A stretch of 64,000 nt of DNA. Origin: CAIQPS01 sp963843455 (GTDB taxonomy: Bacteria; Actinomycetota; Thermoleophilia; RBG-16-64-13). The DNA lies in the NCBI GenBank assembly GCA_963843455.1, contig CAWJKE010000016.1:310001-374000 (forward strand), given 5' to 3'. Below are positions 55,354 to 63,938 of the stretch, piece by piece. Under the pieces are notes generated by a model. The model did no database searches. It was not told the DNA's origin and saw only the letters and a program-made list of their open reading frames with translations. Both the position numbers and the translations under genes were made by a program. How positions within the stretch are numbered: the first letter of the stretch is position 1; each line of letters opens with the position of its first letter.

Positions 55354-55395
55354 GGGGCGCAGCCGCGATACGCGCGGCGGCGCCCCTTTCTCTTT
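55354..55395 (+). terminator. Intrinsic terminator or attenuator between transhydroxylase genes
   Basis: Strong stem: GGGGCGC (54-60 of 55300s) and GCCGCG pair with CGCGGC and GCGCCCC, with one A/G mismatch and an ATACG loop, followed by TTTCTCTTT. It lies 45 bases after the first copy's stop and about 48 before the second copy's start, so second-copy expression needs read-through or its own promoter. Confidence 0.7.
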
Positions 55396-55442
55396 GGTGG
55401 GCGCCTCGCGGCGCAGCAATACGACGGAAGCAAAGGACGGGA

Positions 55443-58022
55443 ATGATGGCTGAAGCGCGTCGCCTGACGAATCTGACCACCGGCGGACCGGTGCACGTGG
55501 ATGTTGAGGACGGGCGGATCGTCCGCATCATCCCCCTCCAGCTCGAAGAGAACGACAGCCCCGCCTGGACCATCCACGCGCGCGGCCGCGACTTCACGCC
55601 TCCTCGCAAGAACACCCTCTCGCCCTGGACGGTGGCCCACAAGTCCACCATCTACTCGCCTAACCGCATCCTCACCCCGCTCAAGCGGGTAGATTTCGAC
55701 CCTCACGGCGAGCGAAACGTCGGGAAACGCGGCGAGTCGGGTTACGAGCCCATCAGTTGGGACGAGGCCCTGGGCATGGTGGCCGAGGAGATGATCCGCC
55801 TCAAGAGAGAAGTGGGGCCCGCGGCCATGATGACCACGTGCGGCTCCCATCACCTGTGGGGCAACGTCGGCTACCGGTTCAGCGCCTATAACCGGTTCAT
55901 GAACCTGGTGGGCTACACCTACGCCGAGCACAACCCCGACAGCTGGGAAGGCTGGCAGTGGGGTGGAGCGCACATGTGGGGCAACAGCAACCGCCTGGGC
56001 GTACCCGAGCAGTACGACCTGCTGGCGGACGCCCTCGAGCACAGTGAGATGGTGGTGTTCTGGTCGGCCGACCCGGAAACCACGGGCGGGGTGTACGGCT
56101 CGTTCGAGAGCACGGTGCGGCGCCAGTGGCTGCGCGAAGCGGGCATGAAGATGGTCTTCATCGACCCTTACTACAACCACACGGCCGGGCTCATGGGCGA
56201 CAAGTGGTTCGCTCCCCGGCTGGGGACCGACGTGGCGATGGCTCTAGCGATCGCCTTTGTGTGGCTCACCGAGGGCCTGTACGACAAGGAGTACGTCGCG
56301 GGCCGGACCCACGGCTTCGACGAGTGGAAGGCCTATGTGCTGGGAGCGAGCGACGGCACGGCCAAGACGCCGGAGTGGGCGGAGATCGAGTCCGGCATCC
56401 CGGCCCGGGAGATCCGCGCCTTGGCTCGGGAGTGGGGAACCAAGAAGACCATGCTGGCCGCGGGCGGCACGGGGGGATGGGGCGGCGCGTGCCGCGCCGC
56501 CACCGGAAACGAGTGGGCCAGGGCGATGATCGCCCTGGCCGCCATGCAGGGCATGGGCAAGCCGGGAAGCAACATGTGGTCCACCACGTCGGGAGCCCCC
56601 TTCGACCGGGACTTCTACTTCCCCGGCTACGCGGAGGGTGGCATCTCCGGCGACACCGCGGCTACCGCGGCCGGTGTCCGCCTGGCGCCCCGCATGTGGC
56701 CGGACGGAGGCACGTTCTCCAATCCGCATCATTCGCCCGAGGGGCAGATCGTGTCCCGCTTGCGGATCCCCGAGGCGATGCGGCACGAGAGCATGGAGTG
56801 GCGGGGCAAGGGCTTTTGCGGCGGGTCCATAGAGTCGCAGTTCACCAAGTACCGGTATCCGGCGTCCGGGTATCCCCACGTGCAGATGTACTACCGCTAC
56901 GGCGGCTCCTTTATCGGCACCATGACCGATACCAACCGGTACGTCCAGGCCTACCGCGACGGAAAAGTCGGCTTTGTCGTCAACCAGTCCATCTGGTTCG
57001 AGGGAGAGGCGCGGTTCGCCGACATCATCCTGCCGGCCTGCACCAACTTCGAGCGCTGGGACATCGCCGACTGGGCCTACGCAGCCGGGTACGGCCCGCA
57101 CAAGTTCGACCAGTGCAACCACCGCACCATCGTCTTTCAGAAGAAGTGCATCGAGCCGCTGGGTGAATCAAAGTCCGACTACGACATCTTCTCGGCTCTG
57201 GCAGACCGGCTCGGCGTGGGCGACATCTACACCGAGGGCGGCCACACCGACCTGGATTGGGTGAAGCGGATGTTCCACGCCAGCGACCTCCCCACGAGAA
57301 TCTCCTGGGAGGAGTTCGAGGAGAAGGGCTACTACGTGGTCCCGGTCCCCGAAGGGACACCGTCCACCCCCGCCTACCGCTGGTTCGCCGAGGACCGGGT
57401 CAAAGACACCCCGGGCGCCACTCCGGTCTGGGACATGGTGCAGCGCAAGGGTCTGCAGACGTCCAGCGGCAAGATCGAGTTCGTGTCCAACAGCCTCCGG
57501 CGCTTCTACGAGACCGACGAGATCGACCCGGAGCGGCCGGTGATGGGCCCGCAGTACATCCCCAGCTGGGAGGGCCACCGCACCACCGAACTCTATGAGA
57601 AGTATCCCCTGCAGATGGTCTCGCCGCACGCCCGCTTCAGCTTCCACACCATGGGAGACTCCAAGGGCTCCTGGAGCAACGACATCAAAGATCACCGCGT
57701 TCTCAAGGAAGACGGGCACTTCTACTGGATCGTGCGCCTGAGCACGCGAGACGCGGCCGCGCGGGGCATCAAGGAGGGCGACCTGGTCCGCGCATACAAC
57801 GACCGGGCGGAAGTCATCCTGGTGGCCCAGGTGACCGAGCGCCTGCCGCCGGGCACGGTCCACTCCTACGAATCGTGCGCCGACTATCTGCCGGTGGGCG
57901 AGCCGGGTTGCTCGGCCGACAAGGCGGGGTGCGTCAACCTGCTGACGTCAAAGCGCTTCATCACGCCGACCTCGACGGGGCAGGCGCCGAACTCTTGCCT
58001 CATTGAGGTGGCGAAGGTCTGA
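55443..58022 (+). CDS. Pyrogallol transhydroxylase large subunit-like molybdoenzyme, copy 2
   Basis: 859 residues, roughly 85-90 percent identical by eye to copy 1 over its full length, with differences spread evenly, so it is a true paralogue. The molybdenum-site residues are kept: H136, D166-S167 and Y396 (FPGYAEGG). Two adjacent ATG codons (55443, 55446) follow GGACGGG; either may be used. The inter-gene sequence is unrelated to the first copy's promoter and has a terminator-like hairpin. Different substrates or conditions for the two copies are possible. No small subunit gene follows; the next gene is a convergent radical SAM gene. Confidence 0.9.
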   Translation: MMAEARRLTNLTTGGPVHVDVEDGRIVRIIPLQLEENDSPAWTIHARGRDFTPPRKNTLSPWTVAHKSTIYSPNRILTPLKRVDFDPHGERNVGKRGESGYEPISWDEALGMVAEEMIRLKREVGPAAMMTTCGSHHLWGNVGYRFSAYNRFMNLVGYTYAEHNPDSWEGWQWGGAHMWGNSNRLGVPEQYDLLADALEHSEMVVFWSADPETTGGVYGSFESTVRRQWLREAGMKMVFIDPYYNHTAGLMGDKWFAPRLGTDVAMALAIAFVWLTEGLYDKEYVAGRTHGFDEWKAYVLGASDGTAKTPEWAEIESGIPAREIRALAREWGTKKTMLAAGGTGGWGGACRAATGNEWARAMIALAAMQGMGKPGSNMWSTTSGAPFDRDFYFPGYAEGGISGDTAATAAGVRLAPRMWPDGGTFSNPHHSPEGQIVSRLRIPEAMRHESMEWRGKGFCGGSIESQFTKYRYPASGYPHVQMYYRYGGSFIGTMTDTNRYVQAYRDGKVGFVVNQSIWFEGEARFADIILPACTNFERWDIADWAYAAGYGPHKFDQCNHRTIVFQKKCIEPLGESKSDYDIFSALADRLGVGDIYTEGGHTDLDWVKRMFHASDLPTRISWEEFEEKGYYVVPVPEGTPSTPAYRWFAEDRVKDTPGATPVWDMVQRKGLQTSSGKIEFVSNSLRRFYETDEIDPERPVMGPQYIPSWEGHRTTELYEKYPLQMVSPHARFSFHTMGDSKGSWSNDIKDHRVLKEDGHFYWIVRLSTRDAAARGIKEGDLVRAYNDRAEVILVAQVTERLPPGTVHSYESCADYLPVGEPGCSADKAGCVNLLTSKRFITPTSTGQAPNSCLIEVAKV

Positions 58023-58051
58023 GCGACGCGGCCTTCGACCGCCGCTCCCCC

Positions 58052-58948
58052 CTACAGCGCCCGCCAGCCCTCAGGCTTGAGCCGCGCCTGGCTCCCCATC
58101 TCGATGACCCTGTCCAGGGCTTCGAGCAGGCCGGCCTTGTCGCCGGGCAGGGTGCCACGAAGTGCCAGGTAGTTCGAAGCATGGTTGCTGCGGAAGACAG
58201 CGTGAGTGACGTCGATGTTCGCAATGATCTCACGCAGCTCGCGGAGCAGATCTATCGGCTCGGGCACCACGAACCGCCCACTGCGCACCGCCTCGGTCAT
58301 CTCGGTGCCCGATTCCAGCATCAGCGACAGTATCCCGATGTACTCCGGGTCGATGGCCGACAGAGCCTTTCCCGTGCCCACCGCGTGCTCGTGTGTGCGC
58401 TCCTCGCCGCCGATGCCTAGGATCGCGGTGACCGACATGGCAAATCCCGCCGCCTTGGCCTTGTGGCAGCCCTCGATCTGCTGCGCCACGGTAACGCCCT
58501 TCTTGATCCCCTCCAGCGTCGGGTCGTCTCCGGACTCCAGCCCCAGGTAGAGCAGCTCAAGGCCTGCCTGGCGGATCTCGGCCAGGTCCTCTTGGGACAA
58601 CCGCAGCAACGAGTGGGCGTTGGCATACGCGCTGATGCGCTCAAGGCTGGGCATCTCGGCCTTCAGCAGCCCGAGTAGTTCGAGCATCCGGCGCTTGGGA
58701 ATGGCCAGAGCGTCGCCGTCGGCCAGGAAGACCCGGGTGACGTTCCGCTTGAAACCTTCCGGGAGATTCTGGACATCCTCGATGACCTCCGTGAACGGCC
58801 GTACTCGGAACGGCTTGCCCAGGTAGGAGCCGCAGAAGGTGCAGTCGCCGTGCGAGCAGCCGTACATCACCTGCAGGATGAGGCTATTGGCCTCGCTCGG
58901 GGGCCGGATGACATGCCCGTGATACCGCGGATACGACGTCCAGATCAT
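58052..58948 (-). CDS. Radical SAM protein of unknown function
   Basis: 298 residues. The [4Fe-4S]-binding motif is C31-X4-C36-X2-C39 (YGCSHGDCTFCGSYLGKPFR). Elp3-like TIM-barrel features follow (RVFLADGDALAIPKRRMLEL, LLYLGLESGDDPTLEGIKKG). There is no B12 domain and no C-terminal extra cluster. It abuts truA (TGA-ATG) and converges on the second transhydroxylase. A link to molybdoenzyme maturation is possible only by position. Confidence 0.85.
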   Translation of the reverse strand: MIWTSYPRYHGHVIRPPSEANSLILQVMYGCSHGDCTFCGSYLGKPFRVRPFTEVIEDVQNLPEGFKRNVTRVFLADGDALAIPKRRMLELLGLLKAEMPSLERISAYANAHSLLRLSQEDLAEIRQAGLELLYLGLESGDDPTLEGIKKGVTVAQQIEGCHKAKAAGFAMSVTAILGIGGEERTHEHAVGTGKALSAIDPEYIGILSLMLESGTEMTEAVRSGRFVVPEPIDLLRELREIIANIDVTHAVFRSNHASNYLALRGTLPGDKAGLLEALDRVIEMGSQARLKPEGWRAL

Positions 58949-59809
58949 TCAGTCCTCGCTGTCTCCAGCCCGATCAATAAGTCCACCGGGGAATTTTCCC
59001 ACAGGCCGCCCATACCGGACGTCCCAAAGGAAGAGCGCGTGCGCGGGAGCGGTCAGCCCCGCCACCTCTCGGGATGCCCCATCTAGGAGCCGCCCAAAGT
59101 CCGCCGGCGACCGCTCGCGCCGACCGACCTCGACCATGGTCCCTACGAGAGTCCGCACCATGTGGCGGAGAAAGGAGTCGGCTTCGATCTGTAGGCAGAG
59201 CATGCCGCCGCCTTCCCCGGCCCGTCCCCCGACCCTGCCGCCGAGCGCCGACGCGGGCAAGGACGCCCCCCTCACCCGGCTCCAGCGACAGCGGAGCACG
59301 GTTCGGTCGAAGAAGATGTGCCCGGTCTCGGTCGGCGTGAGGGCCGTGAAGTGGTGGCGGCCGAGGACCAGTCCGGCCGCTTCCCGCATCGCGCCGAGGT
59401 CGATGTCACCGAACACCTGCCAGCAGTAGCTCGCCCAAAAGGACGAGACCACCGGTTGAGCGGCCACGTAGTAGCGGTAGGTCCGGCTGATGGCGCCCTT
59501 GCGCGCGTCGAACGCCGCCGGCGCGGGCCGAAGCGCTAGGACGGCTATCCCTGGCGGAGTCAGGGCGTTCAGCGAGCGGTGAAGCTTCGCCAAGTCGACC
59601 CCGACCGGCAGAAGAAGGCTCACCACCTGGCGCCGGGCGTGCACGCCAGCGTCGGTCCGCCCGGCCACACGCAGCAGTGGTACTGCGCCCAGCACCGTTC
59701 TGAACGCCTCCTCCAGGCAGCCCTCCACGGTCTGCAGGCCGTCCTGCTTAGCCCAGCCGTGCAGCCCGGTCCCGTCGTACTGCAGTTCCATGCGGTGGTT
59801 CCGCTCCAC
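58949..59809 (-). CDS. truA: tRNA pseudouridine(38-40) synthase
   Basis: 286 residues from GTG 59809 (GGGAGG 4 bases upstream). Catalytic Asp D53 in RVAGRTDAGVHARRQ; also ISRTYRYYV and the C-terminal DSFLRHMVRTLVGTMVEVG. A Gly/Arg-rich insertion (about 205-220) precedes the last motif. It follows the rplQ terminator, so it has its own promoter or uses read-through. In many actinobacteria rplM-rpsI come next; here the transhydroxylase module intervenes. Confidence 0.94.
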   Translation of the reverse strand: MERNHRMELQYDGTGLHGWAKQDGLQTVEGCLEEAFRTVLGAVPLLRVAGRTDAGVHARRQVVSLLLPVGVDLAKLHRSLNALTPPGIAVLALRPAPAAFDARKGAISRTYRYYVAAQPVVSSFWASYCWQVFGDIDLGAMREAAGLVLGRHHFTALTPTETGHIFFDRTVLRCRWSRVRGASLPASALGGRVGGRAGEGGGMLCLQIEADSFLRHMVRTLVGTMVEVGRRERSPADFGRLLDGASREVAGLTAPAHALFLWDVRYGRPVGKFPGGLIDRAGDSED

Positions 59810-59821
59810 ACGGCCTCCCGG

Positions 59822-59854
59822 AAAAGCAAATGCCGGGGCTTTTCAGCCCCGGCA
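59822..59854 (-). terminator. Intrinsic terminator after rplQ
   Basis: Perfect 10-base stem TGCCGGGGCT / AGCCCCGGCA (59831-59840 and 59845-59854) with a four-base loop; in the leftward direction it is followed by TTTGCTTTTCC. A second GC hairpin (GGCGCGC / GCGCGCC) lies at 59908-59924 just past the rplQ stop. Confidence 0.75.
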
Positions 59855-59937
59855 CCACTATAGCCGTACCATTGACTCGCCTTCGCCCAAATCCCCGTCC
59901 CGGCTCCGGCGCGCGCAGCGCGCCGCCGCTCACCGCC

Positions 59938-60288
59938 TTATACCAGCTCTAAGAAAACCATCTCGGCCGCGTCGCCCTGGCGAGGGCCGACGTGGATGAT
60001 GCGGGTGTAGCCGCCCGGACGGTCCGCATATTTCGGCGCGATCTCGTTGAACAACTTGTACGTGATCTGCTTGTTGCGGAGCTGGCTGATGGCCACCCGG
60101 CGGGAATTGAGGTCGCCGGCTTTGCCCATGGTGATGATCTTCTCGACCATGGGCTTGACTTCTTTGGCCCTGGCCTCGGTGGTCTTGATCCGTCCGTGCT
60201 CGAGCACAGAGCAGGCAAGATTCGCCAGCATCTGCCGGCGATGGTCCGGCTGCATCCCGAACCGTCTTCCTTTTCTCTGGTGCCTCAC
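59938..60288 (-). CDS. rplQ: 50S ribosomal protein L17
   Basis: 116 residues, GTG start two bases after the rpoA stop with AGGGAG upstream. RHQRKGRRFGMQPDHRRQML, the conserved EHGRIKTTEARAKEV and GGYTRIIHVGPRQGDAAEM. Last gene of the alpha operon before a terminator. Confidence 0.97.
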   Translation of the reverse strand: MRHQRKGRRFGMQPDHRRQMLANLACSVLEHGRIKTTEARAKEVKPMVEKIITMGKAGDLNSRRVAISQLRNKQITYKLFNEIAPKYADRPGGYTRIIHVGPRQGDAAEMVFLELV

Positions 60289-60289
60289 C

Positions 60290-61243
60290 CTATTCTCCCT
60301 TTAGCTTCAGATTGTTCGTTTCGAGGCGCTCGCGCACCTCTTCTATACTCTTGCGCCCGAAGTTCGGGATGCACATGAGCTCTTGCTCGGATTTGTTGAT
60401 CAGGTCGCCGACGGTCTCGATGCCCTCGCGCTTGAGGCAGTTGTAGGAGCGCACGCCAAGCTCCAGCTCCTCGATGGGCGTATCGTCAAAGCCGGAGCCC
60501 TTGGTGGCCGGCTGGTCGCCCACGCGGGTCGGATCGGTGGGGAACCCTTCCTCGTCCACGTCGCCCTCGTCGGTGAAGATAAGCAGCTCCTCGCGGAGGA
60601 TCGAGGCAGCCTTGGCGACTGCGCCACGCGGGTCGATGGCCCCGTTGGTCTCCACTTCGAGCGTGAGCTTGTCGAAGTCGGTGCGCTGTCCGACGCGGGC
60701 GGGCTCCACGCGGTAGGCCACGCGGCGCACCGGGGAGAAGATGGAGTCGATGGGGATGACACCCAGGATGGTCTGCGCCGGTTTGTTGTCGTCGGCGGAG
60801 GCGTAGCCCCTGCCCCGGCGAACGGTGAGTTGCATCTCCAGCCGGCCGCCGTCCTCGATGGTGGCGATATAGGCATCGGGATCCATCACCTCGACGGCCG
60901 CCGGCAACTGGATGTCGGCAGCGCTGATGACGCCCGGCCCGTCCTTGACCAGCATGACCTCGTGATCGTCGGCCTCGCCGTGGAGGAGAAAGACGACCTT
61001 CTTGAGGTTGAGGATGATGTCGGTGACATCTTCCTTGACGTGGGGCACCGTCGAGAACTCGTGCTCGACCCCGTTTATCTTGACCGAGGAGATCGCGGCC
61101 CCCTCGAGCGAGGACAGCAGCACTCGCCGCAAGGCGTTGCCGAAGGTGTACCCAAAGCCGCGGGCCAGCGGCTCCACGATGAAGCGGCCCCGGTTCTCGC
61201 CGACCGGTTCATGCGTACTATGCGGGGTGGCGAAGTCTAACAA
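60290..61243 (-). CDS. rpoA: RNA polymerase alpha subunit
   Basis: 317 residues. N-terminal dimerisation domain (RGFGYTFGNALRRVLLSSLE) and C-terminal alpha-CTD (ELELGVRSYNCLKREGIETV, then CIPNFGRKSIEEVRERL) joined by an acidic linker. Complete. Confidence 0.98.
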   Translation of the reverse strand: MLDFATPHSTHEPVGENRGRFIVEPLARGFGYTFGNALRRVLLSSLEGAAISSVKINGVEHEFSTVPHVKEDVTDIILNLKKVVFLLHGEADDHEVMLVKDGPGVISAADIQLPAAVEVMDPDAYIATIEDGGRLEMQLTVRRGRGYASADDNKPAQTILGVIPIDSIFSPVRRVAYRVEPARVGQRTDFDKLTLEVETNGAIDPRGAVAKAASILREELLIFTDEGDVDEEGFPTDPTRVGDQPATKGSGFDDTPIEELELGVRSYNCLKREGIETVGDLINKSEQELMCIPNFGRKSIEEVRERLETNNLKLKGE

Positions 61244-61259
61244 GCGGCCCTCCTATGGA

Positions 61260-61886
61260 CTACTTGGAGTACAACTCAACGATGAGCGACTCCTGGACGG
61301 GGATGTCGATATCGGTGCGCTCGGGCAGACGAAGGACTTTCCCCACCATGTTGTCGTGGTCCGCCTGCAGCCAGGCCGGTACCGACGCCGTCAGGTCGGT
61401 GGCATCTTCCACGACCGTCTTCAAGCCTTCGCTATCCAGAACGGCCACGATGACATCATCTGGCCTCACCCGATACGACGGGATGTTCACCCTGCGGCCG
61501 TTGACCATGAAGTGGCCGTGCCGCACCAATTGCCGGGCCTGACGCCGCGATGCGCCGAAGCCGAGGCGGTACACCACGTTGTCCAAGCGCAGTTCGAGAA
61601 GACGCAACAGGTTCTCGCCGGTGATGCCGGACTGCCTGGCGGCCACCCGGTAGTAACCGCGGAACTGCGCCTCGAGCACACCGTAGTAACGGCGGGCCTT
61701 CTGCTTCTCACGCAACTGGGTGAGGTACTCCGACTGCTTACGACGCCGTCCGCGACCGTGGTCGCCCGGCGCATACGCGCGCCGGTCGACGCCGCACTTA
61801 TCGGTGAGGCACCGTTCGCCTTTGAGGAAGAGCTTCTCGCCCTCCCGCCGGCACTGCTTACACTGTGGAGATCTATCTCTAGCCAT
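61260..61886 (-). CDS. rpsD: 30S ribosomal protein S4 (zinc form)
   Basis: 208 residues. Zinc ligands C9-X2-C12-X13-C26-X4-C31 are present, then the S4 RNA-binding domain (RLDNVVYRLGFGASRRQARQ, HGHFMVNGRRVNIPSYRV). Primary 16S binder. Confidence 0.98.
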   Translation of the reverse strand: MARDRSPQCKQCRREGEKLFLKGERCLTDKCGVDRRAYAPGDHGRGRRRKQSEYLTQLREKQKARRYYGVLEAQFRGYYRVAARQSGITGENLLRLLELRLDNVVYRLGFGASRRQARQLVRHGHFMVNGRRVNIPSYRVRPDDVIVAVLDSEGLKTVVEDATDLTASVPAWLQADHDNMVGKVLRLPERTDIDIPVQESLIVELYSK

Positions 61887-61901
61887 TCTCTATGCTCCGC
61901 T

Positions 61902-62309
61902 CTAGACCCTGCGCCGCTTCTTGGGGCGGCAGCCGTTGTGAGGGATCGGCGTGACATCCTTGACACTGGTGATGTCGATGCCGGTGGCCTGGAGCGAACG
62001 GATGGCCGTCTCGCGACCGCTGCCCGGTCCCTTGACATAGCAATCGACCTTCTGCAGACCGTGTTCCATGGCCGCGCGAGCGGCCCTTTCCGCCGTCACC
62101 TGCGCCGCGAACGGCGTCGACTTGCGCGAGCCCTTGAAGCCCGCCGAGCCGGCGCTTGCCCACGCGATCACGTTGCCCTCTTTGTCGGTGAGGGTCACGA
62201 GCGTGTTGTTGAACGACGTCTTGATGTAGGCGTTGCCTACCGCGATGCTCTTCCGCACCTTGCGGCGCCGTCCGCGCGGACCGGTGACTGTGCGTTTGGG
62301 TTTCGGCAT
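61902..62309 (-). CDS. rpsK: 30S ribosomal protein S11
   Basis: 135 residues. GNAYIKTSFNNTLVTLTDKE, GSRKSTPFAAQVTAERAA and the C-terminal DVTPIPHNGCRPKKRRRV are all typical. Sixteen bases before rpsD. Confidence 0.98.
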   Translation of the reverse strand: MPKPKRTVTGPRGRRRKVRKSIAVGNAYIKTSFNNTLVTLTDKEGNVIAWASAGSAGFKGSRKSTPFAAQVTAERAARAAMEHGLQKVDCYVKGPGSGRETAIRSLQATGIDITSVKDVTPIPHNGCRPKKRRRV

Positions 62310-62356
62310 ATTCCTTGACTCCGTCCCTAGTTATTCCTTGCAGGCCCGCCCGCCGG

Positions 62357-62734
62357 CTAGACCCGCACCTTCTTCTTGACGCCGACGGTCGGCTTGTGGC
62401 CCTTGCGCACACGCGCGTTGGTCTTGGTGCGCTGTCCGCGAACAGGCATGCCCCGGCGATGGCGGATACCCCGGTAGCAGCCGATCTCCATGAGCCGTTT
62501 GATGTTCTGGCTGCGCTCGCGGCGCAGATCGCCTTCCACCGTGACGTTCTCTTCGATATAGCCGCGCAGCCGGATCTCTTCGTCTTCGGTGAGGTCCTTG
62601 ACGTGCGTATTGGGGTCGATCTTCACAGCCGAGAGGATCTTGTTGGACGTCGAGCGGCCGATCCCATACACATAGGTAAGACCGATCTCGACCCGCTTCT
62701 CCCGGGGGAGCGTGACACCAGCGATACGAGCCAT
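62357..62734 (-). CDS. rpsM: 30S ribosomal protein S13
   Basis: 125 residues from ATG 62734 (MARIAGVTLP); the longer open frame upstream overlaps rpmJ and is not used. Contains LTYVYGIGRSTSNKILSAV and the C-terminal CYRGIRHRRGMPVRGQRTKT. Confidence 0.97.
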   Translation of the reverse strand: MARIAGVTLPREKRVEIGLTYVYGIGRSTSNKILSAVKIDPNTHVKDLTEDEEIRLRGYIEENVTVEGDLRRERSQNIKRLMEIGCYRGIRHRRGMPVRGQRTKTNARVRKGHKPTVGVKKKVRV

Positions 62735-62753
62735 ACTCTTCTCCTGCCTCCCC

Positions 62754-62867
62754 TTACCCTTGCCGCTGCTTGTGACGCGGGTTCTGGCAGATGACATGCA
62801 CCACGCCACGCCGCCGCACTATCTTGCACTTTTCACACATCGGTTTGACCGACGCTCTGACTTTCAT
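62754..62867 (-). CDS. rpmJ: 50S ribosomal protein L36
   Basis: A 37-residue gene: MKVRASVKPMCEKCKIVRRR followed by GVVHVICQNPRHKQRQG. C11, C14 and C27 with H32 form the zinc site. ATG at 62867, 13 bases downstream of infA. Confidence 0.97.
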   Translation of the reverse strand: MKVRASVKPMCEKCKIVRRRGVVHVICQNPRHKQRQG

Positions 62868-62880
62868 CTACGTCCTTCCT

Positions 62881-63102
62881 CTACTTGAACCGGTATGTGA
62901 TCCGACCGCGGGTCAGATCGTACGGGGACAATTCCACTTTTACCCTGTCGCCCGGTAGGATGCGGATATAGTTCATGCGCATCTTCCCAGAGATGTGAGC
63001 GAGTATCTCCAACTCGTTGTCGAGTTTCACCCTGAACATGGTGTTAGGCAAGGCTTCGACGACCTCGCCTTCGAGCTCGATGGCTTCTTCTTTAGGAGAC
63101 AA
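62881..63102 (-). CDS. infA: Translation initiation factor IF-1
   Basis: 73 residues, an S1-like OB fold: IELEGEVVEALPNTMFRVKL, ILAHISGKMRMNYIRILPGD, LSPYDLTRGRITYRFK. Followed by rpmJ. Confidence 0.97.
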   Translation of the reverse strand: MSPKEEAIELEGEVVEALPNTMFRVKLDNELEILAHISGKMRMNYIRILPGDRVKVELSPYDLTRGRITYRFK

Positions 63103-63167
63103 GTTCGCCCACTTTCAGACCCCTGCCCAAACACCGGCCGCCTATCATAGCACAACGCTCCATCCCG

Positions 63168-63938
63168 CTAGACTACCGGTACTTCAGAGATGGTAAGGAT
63201 GCGCGGCCCGCTATTGGTGATGGCGACCGTGTGCTCGAAATGCGCCGAAAGACTGCCGTCCCGAGTGTAGATGGCCCAGCCGTCGTCGCCCATCTCCACG
63301 GGGTAGTCACCGGCGTTCACCATCGGCTCGATGGCCAGCACCATGCCCTCCCGTAACTCGGGACCCTGTCCTGGGGGCCCGAAGTTTGGCACCTGTGGGT
63401 CTTCGTGCATGTCCCGGCCCACACCATGGCCGACCATGCTCTGCACCACTGAGTAGCCGTGCGATTCGGCGTGGGTCTGGACGGCATGGGAGATGTCGCC
63501 CACTCTCTTGCCCACCTTGCATTGCTCTATACCCCGCATGAGCGACTCCTGAGTGACCCGCAGCAGCCGACGGGCCTCTTTGGATATCTCCCCGACGGGG
63601 AAGGTCATGGCGGCGTCGGCGATGTACCCCTCCATCGTCACACCCACATCCACACCGAGAATGTCGCCCTCGCTCAGACGCACCTTGCCCGGTATGCCGT
63701 GCACCACCATAGAGTTGGGGGAAGCACAGATGGACCCCGGGAATCCCCGGTAGCCCTTGAAGGTGGGCACGCCACCCTTCGCTCGTATGTACTTCTCCGC
63801 CAACTTATCCAACTCTCTCGTAGTCACGCCCGGTCGTATCTCCCGAGCCATCAGCTCCAGGCAGCCCCCGACCACGGCTCCCGCGCGGGCCATCTTCTCG
63901 ATCTCGGCCGGTGACTTCCTGATAATCACTATCGTCAA
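63168..63938 (-). CDS. map: Methionine aminopeptidase type I
   Basis: 256 residues, TTG start overlapping the adk stop (TTGA). Dinuclear metal ligands D97 and D108 (GVDVGVTMEGYIADAAMTF), H171 (VGHGVGRDMHEDP), E204 (AIEPMV) and E235 (FEHTVAIT), plus H80 in the substrate pocket. Removes N-terminal Met; adk-map-infA is a conserved order. Confidence 0.97.
   Translation of the reverse strand: MTIVIIRKSPAEIEKMARAGAVVGGCLELMAREIRPGVTTRELDKLAEKYIRAKGGVPTFKGYRGFPGSICASPNSMVVHGIPGKVRLSEGDILGVDVGVTMEGYIADAAMTFPVGEISKEARRLLRVTQESLMRGIEQCKVGKRVGDISHAVQTHAESHGYSVVQSMVGHGVGRDMHEDPQVPNFGPPGQGPELREGMVLAIEPMVNAGDYPVEMGDDGWAIYTRDGSLSAHFEHTVAITNSGPRILTISEVPVV

Noticed and set aside
52733..58022. Duplicate transhydroxylase genes as an assembly duplication
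   Set aside because: The copies differ at many scattered positions and have unrelated upstream sequence, so they are genuine paralogues.
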